From an uncultured Campylobacter sp. (lineage in GTDB: Bacteria > Campylobacterota > Campylobacteria > Campylobacterales > Campylobacteraceae): 40,700 nucleotides of DNA. Under the pieces are notes generated by a model, which saw only the letters and a list, made by a program, of their open reading frames with translations, did not search any database and was not told the origin of the DNA. The position numbers were made by a program, and so were the translations under genes. Positions 1 through 8,790 of this stretch are shown piece by piece. Position 1 is the stretch's first letter, and each line of letters begins with the position of its first letter. Where the stretch lies: positions 1 to 40,700 of the forward strand of contig NZ_CALIAV010000018.1 in NCBI RefSeq assembly GCF_938045625.1, in the 5' to 3' direction.

Positions 1-217
1 CAAATCTAAACGCCTCTATCTCCTCTTGCGTTACGTATTTGGCTAGCTCGGAGTTCGGGTCTATTTTAGTGTCTGCGGTTACGGTATAACTAGAGGAGAC
101 CGACTTTGATTTCGAGCCGACTTCAAACCTAACCGCTAGGATAAAAAAGCCCAGAAAGACGGCTATATAAAATATGCCTTTGATGATGTTTTTTAGGATT
201 TTAAGTAGAGTGTGCAA
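1..217 (-). CDS. membrane-anchored protein, partial (cut by left edge)
   Basis: This frame is open from a TTG start at 217 to the window edge, giving 72 codons. An AAAAGGA ribosome site lies six or seven bases before the start. The N-terminus is a short basic stretch, then one hydrophobic segment (about residues 12-29, IKGIFYIAVFLGFFILAV), then a polar, serine-rich exported or cytoplasmic part. I do not recognise the family; a bitopic membrane or periplasmic protein is the most that can be said. The promoter, leader and first codons are nearly repeated at 28.3 kb, where a 35-codon ORF has the same start. The candidate -10 box is TAAGAT at 252-257, inside the phrase TTTGGCTAAGAT. Confidence 0.6.
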   Translation of the reverse strand, partial: MHTLLKILKNIIKGIFYIAVFLGFFILAVRFEVGSKSKSVSSSYTVTADTKIDPNSELAKYVTQEEIEAFRF

Positions 218-251
218 ATTTGATCCTTTTGCTTATGACTAAAATTGCGAA

Positions 252-257
252 ATCTTA
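252..257 (-). promoter_or_regulatory. -10 box of the left-edge gene
   Basis: TAAGAT preceded by TTTGGC on the minus strand, about 35 bases before the TTG start at 217. The same phrase with TAATAT stands before the related small ORF at 28389, and with TAAAAT before fabZ. There is no obvious -35 box, as is usual in Campylobacter. Confidence 0.45.
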
Positions 258-328
258 GCCAAAGGACGGTTAAATTTGAGTGAAATTTGGGGTAGAGGGT
301 CGAAAAAACGAGAGTAAATTCGGGTGGA

Positions 329-751
329 TTACCTCAGCCGTTTTAGGCGCGTTTTTGAAATTTTATAAATTTTCGAGCTTGCGTTTTGGCTGAAATTTTT
401 ATCCACGACCTGATCCGCCGCCGCTTTTGCCCAGGCTTCGTCGAAATTTTGCCCGTTTAAATTTGCGCTGCTGGAGTAGAGCCAGTCAAATTTACGTAAA
501 AACTCCTCGTGAGCGCACTCTTTCACGACGCGCACGGCTTTGGCGTTCGGATATAAAAACGTCGTTTTCCTCGCGCGGCGCACTAAATTTTTAAATTTAG
601 CGGGCACGCGAGCGAGATTTTTTAGCTCGCTAAGCTTTGCCGTCGTTATGAGGCAGGGTTTGTCCGCCGCTCGGCGTTTGAGTGCGTTTATCTCGCGAAA
701 ATCCTTACTCAAAAATCCCGCCGTCGTATCGGTCTGCGCCAAATAGATCAT
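329..751 (-). CDS. short Sua5/YciO/YrdC-family protein (threonylcarbamoyl-AMP synthase type)
   Basis: The 140-residue product starts MIYLAQTDTTAGFLS, which matches the PTDTVYGL-like opening of the Sua5/YrdC fold, and has a basic KRR segment near residue 25, a PCL..T stretch near residue 32, and an SSSANLNGQ motif near residue 94 like the conserved S-x-x-S-A-N-x-S-G. The family makes threonylcarbamoyl-AMP from threonine, bicarbonate and ATP for the t6A37 base of ANN-decoding tRNAs. It is shorter than TsaC/YrdC (about 190 residues) and much of the central region seems missing, so it may be a minimal enzyme or a family member with another role. The start follows GGAGGAGAG and lies 13 bases after the stop of the upstream transporter gene, so the two are probably co-transcribed. 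Confidence 0.7.
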   Translation of the reverse strand: MIYLAQTDTTAGFLSKDFREINALKRRAADKPCLITTAKLSELKNLARVPAKFKNLVRRARKTTFLYPNAKAVRVVKECAHEEFLRKFDWLYSSSANLNGQNFDEAWAKAAADQVVDKNFSQNASSKIYKISKTRLKRLR

Positions 752-764
752 CTCTCCTCCAAAT

Positions 765-1664
765 TTACGCCTTTTTCCTATCTTTAGCTAGCAAAAATAT
801 GCACGAGATAATGAGAGTAAAGCCCGCAAAATCAAGAAACACGAACTCCGTCCCCAACCAAAAATAGGCAAACGCCGCGGCGCTCACCGGTTCGATGCAA
901 GCGATCATGCTCGCCCTGCTCGCGCCTATTATCTTTAGCCCAGTCATGTAAAAGCTAAACGCGCATATCGTGCCCAGGATCACCACCGCGGCAAGCGCCG
1001 CAAAGCCGTCTGCGTCGCTCACACCGCCTAGCTGCCAAACCCGCGTGTAAAGCGCGAGCACGCCGCCGCCGATCGCCATGCCCCAGCCTAAATTTAACGG
1101 GACGGGGTATTTTTGATTTAGCTTCGCGGGGATGAGACTATAAATCACGACGCCAAGCGCGCTAATGAGGCACCAAACCAGCGCCTCCGCGCTGATAACC
1201 AGCGATCCCAGATCGCCGTGAGTGGCTAGCAGCATGACGCCAAGCACCGCTAAAATAAGCGCGATGAGCTCGACCTTTTTGGGTGCGCGTCGCTCCAAAA
1301 AGCAAACTACGGCAAGGATGAGCGCGGGCGCAGAGTACTGGATCACGGTCGCGACGGCGGCATTTGAGAGCTCGATGCTGTAAAAATACGCATACTGCGT
1401 CATCATGAGCCCAAATACGGCATAGATGAGCAGCTGCGGCAATAGCGCGCGATCTTTTAGCGGTGCGAGGGCTGCGCGCGGCGAACGCGCTAAATAATAC
1501 GCCACCATCGCAAGCCCCGCAAGGCTCAGGCGGTATGGCACGAGCCAGTCGGCGCTGACGCCTTTTTGCGTGAACAGATACTGCCCGCAAACTCCGCTAA
1601 AGCCCCATAATACGCCGCCAAGAAGGGTGATAAATACGCCAAAAAATTCGCTCTGAGATCTCAT
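765..1664 (-). CDS. EamA/DMT-family membrane transporter
   Basis: A hydrophobic protein of 299 residues with about ten membrane segments in two repeated halves, as in the EamA (drug/metabolite transporter) superfamily. The first helix reads FITLLGGVLWGFSGVCGQYL, and a conserved proline-containing stretch (VIQYSAPALILAV) closes the first half. Substrates of this family are usually metabolites exported or imported across the inner membrane; nothing here shows which. I chose the ATG at 1664 because AAGGCGG stands just before it; an in-frame TTG at 1688 would add eight residues without a better ribosome site. The short Sua5-like gene follows after 13 bases. Confidence 0.85.
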   Translation of the reverse strand: MRSQSEFFGVFITLLGGVLWGFSGVCGQYLFTQKGVSADWLVPYRLSLAGLAMVAYYLARSPRAALAPLKDRALLPQLLIYAVFGLMMTQYAYFYSIELSNAAVATVIQYSAPALILAVVCFLERRAPKKVELIALILAVLGVMLLATHGDLGSLVISAEALVWCLISALGVVIYSLIPAKLNQKYPVPLNLGWGMAIGGGVLALYTRVWQLGGVSDADGFAALAAVVILGTICAFSFYMTGLKIIGASRASMIACIEPVSAAAFAYFWLGTEFVFLDFAGFTLIISCIFLLAKDRKKA

Positions 1665-1878
1665 TTGCCGCCTTAAATTTAAAGCCAAAGTATATAAGCT
1701 TATGCTTAAGCTGGGGTTAAATTTGGGGTTTGGGGAGGATTTGAGGCGAGCGTAAATGGCTATTTAAATTTTTGGACCGGCCAAGAATGAGATTTTAAAT
1801 TTTAGTTCGAGCAGAGTCGAGCTACAGGTATACAAACGCCTATACTGCCTCGTAGCGGTCAAAGTCGTAAAAACGCTG

Positions 1879-1884
1879 TATAAT
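1879..1884 (+). promoter_or_regulatory. -10 box for the HNH gene
   Basis: A perfect TATAAT preceded by TG lies 28 bases before the ATG at 1912, with GAAGGAGAAAAG as ribosome site in between. This suggests the gene has its own promoter and is transcribed alone. Confidence 0.55.
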
Positions 1885-1911
1885 GACAAAAATTTTGATG
1901 AAGGAGAAAAG

Positions 1912-2679
1912 ATGACAAAGAAATATAAAACTAAAATGGAAGATAGCTTTAAAACGAAAGTTCAGCTATTTTTGTTTGACAAGGCTTTTTCTTGGGACAA
2001 CTCAGACGAAAAAGGATACAAGGATTACTATATCGAGAGTAATATTGAGACGATAAAAAAGGAATTTAAGGATTTTAAAATCACCAATGAAGTGGCAAAT
2101 TTATACAGCAGTAGATACTATCAACTAGAGCTAAACAGCGATGAGAGCAAAATAAAGCATAAGGGAAAGGTGTTAAATATCATGGTGGTAGAGCAAAGAC
2201 AATATTTTGTTCAAAAATCCAAAGATTTTCCAAAAATTTTAGAAGAATTAGAAAAAGAGTACGAAGAGGATTTTAGGAAAAAATTTACTGAAAAAGAATT
2301 TGATGAGATGCTTGCAAAGACAACTTGCTCATACTGTGGCATAAGTCTAGTTCAGATTGAAGAGCTTGGTAAAAGAGGCAAGTTAAACAATAAAAGAAGC
2401 GATACGCGCGGATATACGCTAGAGATAGATAGGAAGCTACCAAATTTAGAGTATAGCAAAGAGAATTGTTGCATGGCTTGCTACTGGTGCAATAATGCAA
2501 AAACCGATGAGTTTTCGCCAAGGGAATTTAAGTCTATTGCTGAAGGCATTAGAAGGACTTGGAATGAAAGACTAAAGGCTATTGGGTATAGCAAAGAAGA
2601 AATAAAAGACGTGCCAGACCCAAAAATTTGGGAATTCGACTTTAATAAAGAAATTATCCCCAAAAAAAATAGTAAATAA
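1912..2679 (+). CDS. HNH-type nuclease-like protein, AT-rich
   Basis: The 255-residue product has a lysine- and glutamate-rich N-terminal half without recognisable motifs and a C-terminal zinc-ribbon/HNH-like part: CSYC at residues 139-142, EIDRK at about 171, then C186, C187, C190 and C193 followed by NN. Paired CxxC motifs around a D/H-R/K strand and a CNN helix are typical of HNH endonucleases; the first catalytic histidine is replaced by D173 or is absent, so activity is uncertain. The gene is much richer in A+T than its neighbours (one 60-base line inside it has 15 G+C) and uses codons such as AGA and ATA freely, which suggests transfer. It stands alone beside a decayed deiminase tail. 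It may belong to a defence or mobile module, but no partner is visible. Confidence 0.65.
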   Translation: MTKKYKTKMEDSFKTKVQLFLFDKAFSWDNSDEKGYKDYYIESNIETIKKEFKDFKITNEVANLYSSRYYQLELNSDESKIKHKGKVLNIMVVEQRQYFVQKSKDFPKILEELEKEYEEDFRKKFTEKEFDEMLAKTTCSYCGISLVQIEELGKRGKLNNKRSDTRGYTLEIDRKLPNLEYSKENCCMACYWCNNAKTDEFSPREFKSIAEGIRRTWNERLKAIGYSKEEIKDVPDPKIWEFDFNKEIIPKKNSK

Positions 2680-2697
2680 GGTGGTAACTTTACCGCC
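2680..2697 (+). other. short hairpin after the HNH gene
   Basis: GGTGGTA, a four-base loop and TACCGCC form a 7-bp stem directly after the HNH stop codon, with one G-T pair. No T-run follows, so it is only a weak terminator candidate. The right arm covers the stop codon and last bases of the deiminase remnant on the other strand. Confidence 0.3.
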
Positions 2698-2788
2698 CAA
2701 ATTTCTCTGCCGTTATGCAGTGTAGCGCACCGCCAAGCTCTATAATCTCGCTTAAATTTAATCTCTACGCGCTGCAATCGACATAATT
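2690..2788 (-). pseudogene. remnant of an agmatine/arginine deiminase C-terminus
   Basis: Read on the minus strand, one frame gives NYVDCSA, a stop, then RLNLSEIIELGGALHCITAE followed by KFGR and a stop. GGALHCIT resembles the final active-site motif of agmatine deiminases and bacterial peptidylarginine deiminases (GGG-x-HC-x-T, with the nucleophilic cysteine). No intact deiminase lies upstream: further stops interrupt the frame and the AT-rich HNH gene occupies the place where the body should be. The simplest reading is that an older deiminase gene was lost, perhaps when the HNH segment arrived. The match is short and made by eye. Confidence 0.4.
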
Positions 2789-2878
2789 TTTCTTAATCTA
2801 CTCTATTTTGCAAATCGGCACAATAAAAAGGCGAGTCTCGAGCAAGTACTATAGCTTTACTTAGAAACCGCGTCGCTA

Positions 2879-3514
2879 CTAAATTTTTCTAATCGGTAGT
2901 CTAATTATCGTTTTGCATTTTTGCGGCGCGGTTTTTCTGGGGTCACTTAGGTAGATTTCGTGATGCGCCCTTTGCTCGCCAAAGTCCTTTGCATAGCCGT
3001 TTGCGACGATAAACTCGTCTATTTTAGCAACACTCCCTGGCTCGTCGTCAAAGCTGCCTATGTGTAAAATTTGCGCACAAAGACCTTCATCTATCCTCAA
3101 AAACTCCGTCGCGCCGCAGTCGATCTTTTTCTTTTTTGCGGCTTGCTCTACCGCCCAGTCGAAATTTTCTCGCGCGATAAAATTTGGCAGTCTAATCGCG
3201 CTAATCCAGCTAAAATCGCTCTTTCTAGCGTAGTCTGCCTCGCCGCAAGCCGAGCCGCTTTGCCGCCAAAATCCCTCTAGCGGCGGCACGACGTATTCAA
3301 AAAAGCCATCTATTTTATAATCCGTTTTATAGCTCATTTTTAGCGCGTAACTCACGGCGTAAAGCACCTCTATCGCGCGCTGATACGCGCTGCTTGGCTC
3401 GTTTGGATCGCCCTCGCCGCGAACGCAGACGAAATTTGCAGGCGGGACGATTAAAATTTGCGGCGTCTGCTTTGGCGCATAAAGCTCTTTAAACTCTTTT
3501 TTAAAATCAAACAT
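2879..3514 (-). CDS. GyrI-like small-molecule-binding domain protein
   Basis: The 211-residue product looks like the stand-alone GyrI-like (AraC effector-binding) family: an N-terminal FDFKKEFKELYAPKQTPQIL, a conserved VRGEGDPNEP near residue 31, YAVSYALKMSYKT, and a LEGFW motif near residue 79. These proteins bind small or cationic molecules and act as sensors or hydrolases; the ligand here is unknown. There is no DNA-binding domain, so it is not itself a transcription factor. The start follows AAAAAGGAGCGAAA. It is separated from carB by about 190 bases and probably has its own transcript. Confidence 0.75.
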   Translation of the reverse strand: MFDFKKEFKELYAPKQTPQILIVPPANFVCVRGEGDPNEPSSAYQRAIEVLYAVSYALKMSYKTDYKIDGFFEYVVPPLEGFWRQSGSACGEADYARKSDFSWISAIRLPNFIARENFDWAVEQAAKKKKIDCGATEFLRIDEGLCAQILHIGSFDDEPGSVAKIDEFIVANGYAKDFGEQRAHHEIYLSDPRKTAPQKCKTIIRLPIRKI

Positions 3515-3672
3515 TTTCGCTCCTTTTTGCTGTGTAAAATTTAGCTAAAATTTTACTATTTCGCATCGCCCAAAACGCTAGAAGTAAAATTTAATCTCAT
3601 CTAAACAAATTCCAGACGTGAAATTAGAGAGCTAAATTTAAGCTTTTATTTAACGCAAAAACTGGGCGCAAA

Positions 3673-3697
3673 GGCAAATTTGACGTTTAAATTTGCC
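3673..3697 (-). terminator. hairpin after carB
   Basis: GGCAAATTT and AAATTTGCC form a perfect 9-bp stem with a 7-base loop, 10 bases past the carB stop. On the minus strand only a short TTT follows, so termination may be weak. It would end the fabZ-carB operon. Confidence 0.5.
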
Positions 3698-3706
3698 GGC
3701 ACACGC

Positions 3707-6700
3707 TTACTCGCCGCCCAGATACTCCTGCAGGCTCTTAACCTCCAGCGCGCTGCCGTCCTGCACGCTTTTTAGCGACTTAGCCGCCGCTAGAGCCGCC
3801 GACATCGTCGTGAAATACGGGATCCTAAATCGCATGATGTTTTGCCTGATTTTCTTGCCGTCCTCGCTGTTTGACTTGCTGTCGCTGGTGTTGATGACGA
3901 GCGCGATGTCGCCGTTTTTGAGCTTATCCTCGACGTTTGGGCGACCTTCGCTGATTTTGTAGACGAACTCGCTCTCTACGCCCGCGTCATTTAAAATTTT
4001 ATACGTTCCGCCCGTGGCGATGATTTTAAAGCCGAGGCTTATTAACTCGCGTGCCAAATTTGCGGCGTATTTTTTGTCCGCGTCAGCTAGCGTCAAAAAG
4101 ACTAGGCCGCTAGTAGGAAGCGAGTTACTCGCGGCGATCTGGCTTTTTGCAAAGCTCTTTGCAAAATCGCTTGATATGCCCATGACCTCGCCCGTGCTTT
4201 TCATCTCAGGCCCCAGGATCAGATCCGCGCCAGAGAGTTTGTTAAACGGAAATACCGCTTCTTTTACGCAGACGTGATTTTTCACTCGAGGCTTGAGTAT
4301 GCCGCGCTCCTCGTAAACCGCGCCGTAGTTATCGTAAAATTTAAGCGCCTCGCGCAAATTTCCTTGCCACATAACGCGCGTGGCGACCTTTGCCATCGGC
4401 ACGCCCGTCGCCTTGCTAACAAACGGCACCGTGCGGCTGGCGCGCGGGTTTACCTCGATCATGAAAAGCTCGTTCTCATAGATGGCAAACTGGATATTCA
4501 TGAGCCCCACGACGCCCAAATTTAGCGCGATGTCGCGGGTTTGGTTTTCTACCTTTTCGATCATCTGCGCGGTCAAATTTAGCGGAGGCAGTATGCACGC
4601 GCTGTCGCCGCTGTGGATGCCCGCCTCCTCGATATGCTGCATCACGGCGCCGATATAGACGTCCTTGCCGTCGCTGATCGCGTCTACGTCAAGCTCCACG
4701 GCGTCTTGTAAAAATTTATCGATCAGCACCGGCGAATGGTTGCTAACCTTGACCGCCTCGCTCATGTATAGGCGTAGCTCCTCGTCGCTATGTACCCGCC
4801 TCATCGCGCGGCCGCCTAGCACGTAGCTAGGGCGCACTAGTACGGGATAGCCGATAGCGGCGGCCTTTTCTAGCGCCTCTTTTTCGCTTGTAGCAGTGTC
4901 GTTTCGCGGCTGTTTGACGCCTATTTTAGAGATAAATTCGCTAAATTTCTTGCGGTCTTCGGCGACGTCGATCGTGCGCGCGCTGGTGCCGATGATTTTT
5001 GCGCCCGCTATGCTTAGGCGTTTGGCGAATTTTAGCGGCGTCTGACCGCCGAAATGCACGATCACGCCGTCCGGATTTTCGTGCTCGATCACGGCTCTAA
5101 CGTGCTCGAAGTCAATCGGCTCAAAGTACAAAATATCGCTCGTGTCGTAGTCGGTGCTGACGGTTTCGGGGTTGCAGTTGTACATTATGGTCTTTACGCC
5201 CATGTCGCGTAGCGCGTAGCTAGCGTGCACGCAGCAGTAGTCAAACTCGATGCCTTGGCCTATGCGGTTTGGACCGCCGCCGATGATCATCACTTTTTTC
5301 TCTTTTTGCGCCGAATTTGCGTTCAAATTTGACTCCGCGAAATTTGACGAAAGGCACGGCAGCTTCGTGATATTCGTCGTTGAGTAGAGATACGGCGTGA
5401 GCGCCTTAAACTCGCCCGCGCATGTATCAACCTCGTTGTATTCGAGGTTTATACCCATTTTCTCGCGCGCAAAATAAATATCGTTTTGACCCAGATCAAG
5501 GTTGTCTTTTAAATTTATAAGATGTGCGATCATCTTGTCCGAAAAGCCCATCGTTTTGGCCTCTCTTAGCAGTGGCTCGTCGTTTAGGATGTCCATATTG
5601 ATGCGTTCTTCAAATTTAACTATCTGCCAAATTTGATCCAAAAACCACGGATCGATCTTGCTCATCTCGTGCACTTCGGCGACGCTAAGGCCGTCGCGAA
5701 ATGCCTGCGCGACGTATAAAATGCGGCTTTCGTTTGCGTTTCTAAGCCCGTAAACAAGCGCATTTTTTTCCAAATTTACGAAGTTAAATCCGTAATAGTC
5801 CTTTTCCACCCCGCAAAGCGCTTTCTGGATGCTTTCCTTAAATGTCCTGCCGATCGCCATCACCTCGCCCACGCTCTTCATCGCGGTGCCTAGATACGGG
5901 TTCGCGCCCGAGAATTTCTCAAACGTAAAGCGCGGGATCTTAGTCACGATATAGTCGATGACGGGCTCAAAGCTAGCAGGCGTGCCGGTGATGTCGTTTT
6001 TGATCTCATCCAGGCTAAAGCCCACGGCTAGTAGCGTCGCGACCTTGGCGATCGGGTAGCCCGTGGCCTTGCTTGCTAGCGCCGAGCTGCGGCTAACGCG
6101 CGGGTTCATCTCGATCACGATCATGCGGCCGGTTTTTGGATTTATAGCAAACTGCACGTTGCTACCGCCCGTATCCACGCCGATCTCGCGTAAAATTTTA
6201 AAACTCGCGTCGCGCATCGCCTGATACTCTTTATCAGTTAGCGTAAGAGCCGGCGCAACCGTGATACTGTCGCCCGTATGCACGCCCATGGGATCGAAGT
6301 TTTCGATCGAGCAGACGATGATACAGTTGTCGTTGCGGTCGCGGATGACCTCCATCTCGTACTCTTTCCAGCCTAGCAAGCTCTCCTCGACCAAAATTTC
6401 ATGTATCGGGCTGGCGTCTAGGCCGGTTTGGGCTAGTTCTTTAAATTCGTCGATATTATACGCTACGCCGCTACCTGCACCGCCAAGAGTATAGCTAGCG
6501 CGGATGATGAGTGGAAAGCCGATATTTGCAGCTGCGGCTAGTGCCTCGTCCATGTCGTAGGCGTACTGGCTTTGCGGCAGGTCCATGCCGATCTTTTGCA
6601 TCGCCTTTTTAAACTCCTGCCTGTCCTCGCCCTTTTTGATCGCTTGTGGATTCGCGCCTAGAAATTTGACGCTGCCTAGCATGTCCGCCTCATATAGCTG

Positions 6701-7000
6701 CATAGCGACGTTTAACGCGACCTGACCGCCCATCGTAGGCAGTATGGCATCGACTTTTTCTTTATCTATGATGCGCTTGATGCTCTCTTTGGTTATCGGC
6801 TCGACGTAGGTAGCGTCGGCGAAACCCGGATCCGTCATGATGGTGGCCGGGTTTGAGTTTATGAGCACGACACGGTAGCCAAGCTGCTTTAGAGTCTTTG
6901 CAGCTTGTGTGCCGCTGTAGTCGAATTCGCACGCTTGGCCTATGACGATAGGGCCGCTGCCGATGAGTAAAACGGTGTTGATGTCGGTTCTTTTTGGCAT
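3707..7000 (-). CDS. carB: carbamoyl-phosphate synthase large subunit
   Basis: The 1097-residue product has the duplicated carboxyphosphate and carbamoyl-phosphate halves of CarB: LLIGSGPIVIGQACEFDYSG at residue 11, a second GGGPNRIGQGIEFDYCC near 557, ATP-grasp stretches with EMNPRVSRSSALASKATGYP and EVNPRASRTVPFVSKATG, and a C-terminal MGS-like allosteric domain with IIATGGTYKIL. It makes carbamoyl phosphate from glutamine-derived ammonia, bicarbonate and two ATP for pyrimidines and arginine. The linker between the halves carries a hydrophilic stretch (SNFAESNLNANSAQKEK) where the DNA holds two AAATTT words. Its start overlaps the mreC stop in TAATG. The small subunit carA is not in the window. 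Confidence 0.97.
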   Translation of the reverse strand: MPKRTDINTVLLIGSGPIVIGQACEFDYSGTQAAKTLKQLGYRVVLINSNPATIMTDPGFADATYVEPITKESIKRIIDKEKVDAILPTMGGQVALNVAMQLYEADMLGSVKFLGANPQAIKKGEDRQEFKKAMQKIGMDLPQSQYAYDMDEALAAAANIGFPLIIRASYTLGGAGSGVAYNIDEFKELAQTGLDASPIHEILVEESLLGWKEYEMEVIRDRNDNCIIVCSIENFDPMGVHTGDSITVAPALTLTDKEYQAMRDASFKILREIGVDTGGSNVQFAINPKTGRMIVIEMNPRVSRSSALASKATGYPIAKVATLLAVGFSLDEIKNDITGTPASFEPVIDYIVTKIPRFTFEKFSGANPYLGTAMKSVGEVMAIGRTFKESIQKALCGVEKDYYGFNFVNLEKNALVYGLRNANESRILYVAQAFRDGLSVAEVHEMSKIDPWFLDQIWQIVKFEERINMDILNDEPLLREAKTMGFSDKMIAHLINLKDNLDLGQNDIYFAREKMGINLEYNEVDTCAGEFKALTPYLYSTTNITKLPCLSSNFAESNLNANSAQKEKKVMIIGGGPNRIGQGIEFDYCCVHASYALRDMGVKTIMYNCNPETVSTDYDTSDILYFEPIDFEHVRAVIEHENPDGVIVHFGGQTPLKFAKRLSIAGAKIIGTSARTIDVAEDRKKFSEFISKIGVKQPRNDTATSEKEALEKAAAIGYPVLVRPSYVLGGRAMRRVHSDEELRLYMSEAVKVSNHSPVLIDKFLQDAVELDVDAISDGKDVYIGAVMQHIEEAGIHSGDSACILPPLNLTAQMIEKVENQTRDIALNLGVVGLMNIQFAIYENELFMIEVNPRASRTVPFVSKATGVPMAKVATRVMWQGNLREALKFYDNYGAVYEERGILKPRVKNHVCVKEAVFPFNKLSGADLILGPEMKSTGEVMGISSDFAKSFAKSQIAASNSLPTSGLVFLTLADADKKYAANLARELISLGFKIIATGGTYKILNDAGVESEFVYKISEGRPNVEDKLKNGDIALVINTSDSKSNSEDGKKIRQNIMRFRIPYFTTMSAALAAAKSLKSVQDGSALEVKSLQEYLGGE

Positions 7001-7755
7001 TATTTTTCCTTTGTTACGACGTATAGATACGAGGGGATGGTTATGCTTACGTATGGCTTTACGGCCGCGCTTTTATATAGGCTCTCTTGGATCACGCCCG
7101 TGACCTTGCCCACTGAAATCCCGCTGAAAAATATCCCGTCAAGCCCGCTAGTTACGACCTCGTCGCCCTCTTTTGGGCTGAGCCACTGGGGGATAAATTT
7201 CACCGTTATTCCGTCTTTGCTCCCGTGCGCTATGCCCGGGATCTTTTCCTCGCCGATTGAAACGGCAAATATACTTTTTGGATCATTTTGCAGCAGAGCC
7301 ATTGGATTTCCGTCCTTGCTCACGACGATCCCAGCGCTCTTGCCTTGATAAATGAGTCCGTAAATTTTAGTCTCGTCGTAGCCGCTAAATTTATCCAGCC
7401 AGACCTTGTCGTAGTCGCTGATATTTACATAGCTAAGCGCCCGCACGAGCTGGACTCTAGGCTCGTAGGCGGTCGAGTTTTTATCGACCAAAATTTCATT
7501 TAGCTCCTTTGCGAAGCTTGAAAGCAGAGCTGCCGATTTTTCCAGTTCGGCGTTTTGAGCGCGAAGCTGCTTTATCTCCTCGCGCTGCCTAAAATGCTCG
7601 TTTACGCCGTCTTTTACAAATTTGACCGCGTCGTCGTAGGCGGCAACTATGCGGTTGTTTAAATTTACGACGTATCCCGAGATCAGCGCGCCTCTATCAA
7701 GCGAAAAAAATACCAGCGCGCCGATAAGAGCGACAAATAAAATTTTACTCTTCAT
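7000..7755 (-). CDS. mreC: rod shape-determining protein MreC
   Basis: A 251-residue protein with one N-terminal membrane segment (ILFVALIGALVFFSLDRGAL), a coiled coil at about residues 50-90 (REEIKQLRAQNAELEKSAALL), and a periplasmic beta-rich part with a late GDEVVTSGLDGIFFSGISVG motif typical of MreC. It links cytoplasmic MreB to the elongation peptidoglycan machinery. The start overlaps the mreB stop by 11 bases and its own stop overlaps the carB start, so the three genes are translationally coupled. No mreD follows, as is usual in Campylobacter. Confidence 0.93.
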   Translation of the reverse strand: MKSKILFVALIGALVFFSLDRGALISGYVVNLNNRIVAAYDDAVKFVKDGVNEHFRQREEIKQLRAQNAELEKSAALLSSFAKELNEILVDKNSTAYEPRVQLVRALSYVNISDYDKVWLDKFSGYDETKIYGLIYQGKSAGIVVSKDGNPMALLQNDPKSIFAVSIGEEKIPGIAHGSKDGITVKFIPQWLSPKEGDEVVTSGLDGIFFSGISVGKVTGVIQESLYKSAAVKPYVSITIPSYLYVVTKEK

Positions 7756-8782
7756 TTACGAGTTGTTGTAAAAATTTAATCTCCTCAAGAGCCTTGCCGG
7801 TGCCTCTGGCCACGGCTAGCAACGGATCGTCAGCAACGAAAACCGGAAGTTTTACGATATCGCTTAAGTACTTATCAAGTCCGCGGATCAGCGCGCCGCC
7901 TCCGGTTAGCACGATACCGTTTTCCACGATATCTCCGGCAAGATCAGGCGGCATCATCTCAAGCACGGTTTTTAGGGCGTCGGCGATCTCTTTTAGCGGT
8001 TCGCGCATAGCCTCGCGCACGTCTTCGCTCGTTAGCTCCACGCGGCTTAGTAGGCCACTGATTTGGTCGCGACCTTTTACTACGATGCTAAGCTCCTCAG
8101 GCAGCTGTATCGCTGAGCCGACGGAAATTTTGATATCCTCGCCCGCACGCTCGCCGATTAGGAGGTTGTATTTTTCTTTTATGTAGTTTACGATGCTCAT
8201 ATCTATTTTATCGCCTGCGGTGCGGATAGACTTGCTGATAACTAAACCGCCTAGAGACACTACGCCAATCTCCGTCGTGCCGCCGCCGATATCGACGACT
8301 AGATTACCCTGCGGTTCGCGCACGGGCAAATTTGCCCCGATAGCAGCAGCCATAGGCTCCTCGATCAAAAATACCTCTCTAGCCCCGGCGCTTAGCGCAC
8401 TCTCGCGTACAGCTTTTCGCTCGACTTGAGTTAGGCCGTAAGGCACGGAGATGATGATACGAGGGCGCAGGAAGCTCTTTCTGCGGTGAGTTTTTTCGAT
8501 GAAATATCGGATCATCTTTTCCGTCATATCAAAATCCGCGATAACGCCGTCTCTCATTGGGCGGATAGCCTCGATGTCGCCGGGAGTTTTACCCACCATC
8601 TCTTTTGCTTCGTGGCCGACGGCTAAGATTTTTTGCTTGCCGTATTTTTCGCGTTGTACCGCGACGACGGAGGGCTCGTTTATGATGATGCCTTTATCTT
8701 TTACTAGAACTAGCGTATTTGCAGTGCCTAGATCGATACCCATATCGCTTGAAAAAAATCCTATTAGTTGGTCTAAAATCAT
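7745..8782 (-). CDS. mreB: rod shape-determining actin-like protein MreB
   Basis: The 345-residue product has all actin/Hsp70 nucleotide motifs of MreB: GIDLGTANTLV at residue 15, a VGHEAKEM..TPGDIEAIRPM segment, IEEPMAAAIG near 141, DIGGGTTEIGV near 164, and LTGGGALIRGLDKYL near 293. MreB forms membrane-bound filaments that guide lateral wall growth. It lies 8 bases after clpX and overlaps mreC. A RodZ-like gene, whose product would bind MreB, is at 21.8 kb. Confidence 0.97.
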   Translation of the reverse strand: MILDQLIGFFSSDMGIDLGTANTLVLVKDKGIIINEPSVVAVQREKYGKQKILAVGHEAKEMVGKTPGDIEAIRPMRDGVIADFDMTEKMIRYFIEKTHRRKSFLRPRIIISVPYGLTQVERKAVRESALSAGAREVFLIEEPMAAAIGANLPVREPQGNLVVDIGGGTTEIGVVSLGGLVISKSIRTAGDKIDMSIVNYIKEKYNLLIGERAGEDIKISVGSAIQLPEELSIVVKGRDQISGLLSRVELTSEDVREAMREPLKEIADALKTVLEMMPPDLAGDIVENGIVLTGGGALIRGLDKYLSDIVKLPVFVADDPLLAVARGTGKALEEIKFLQQLVNEE

Positions 8783-8790
8783 CTGTATCC

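Noticed and set aside
4274..6494. Open frames on the plus strand inside carB (4274-4525, 6261-6494 and others)
   Set aside because: They are mirror frames of a well conserved gene; GC-biased codons leave the opposite strand open.
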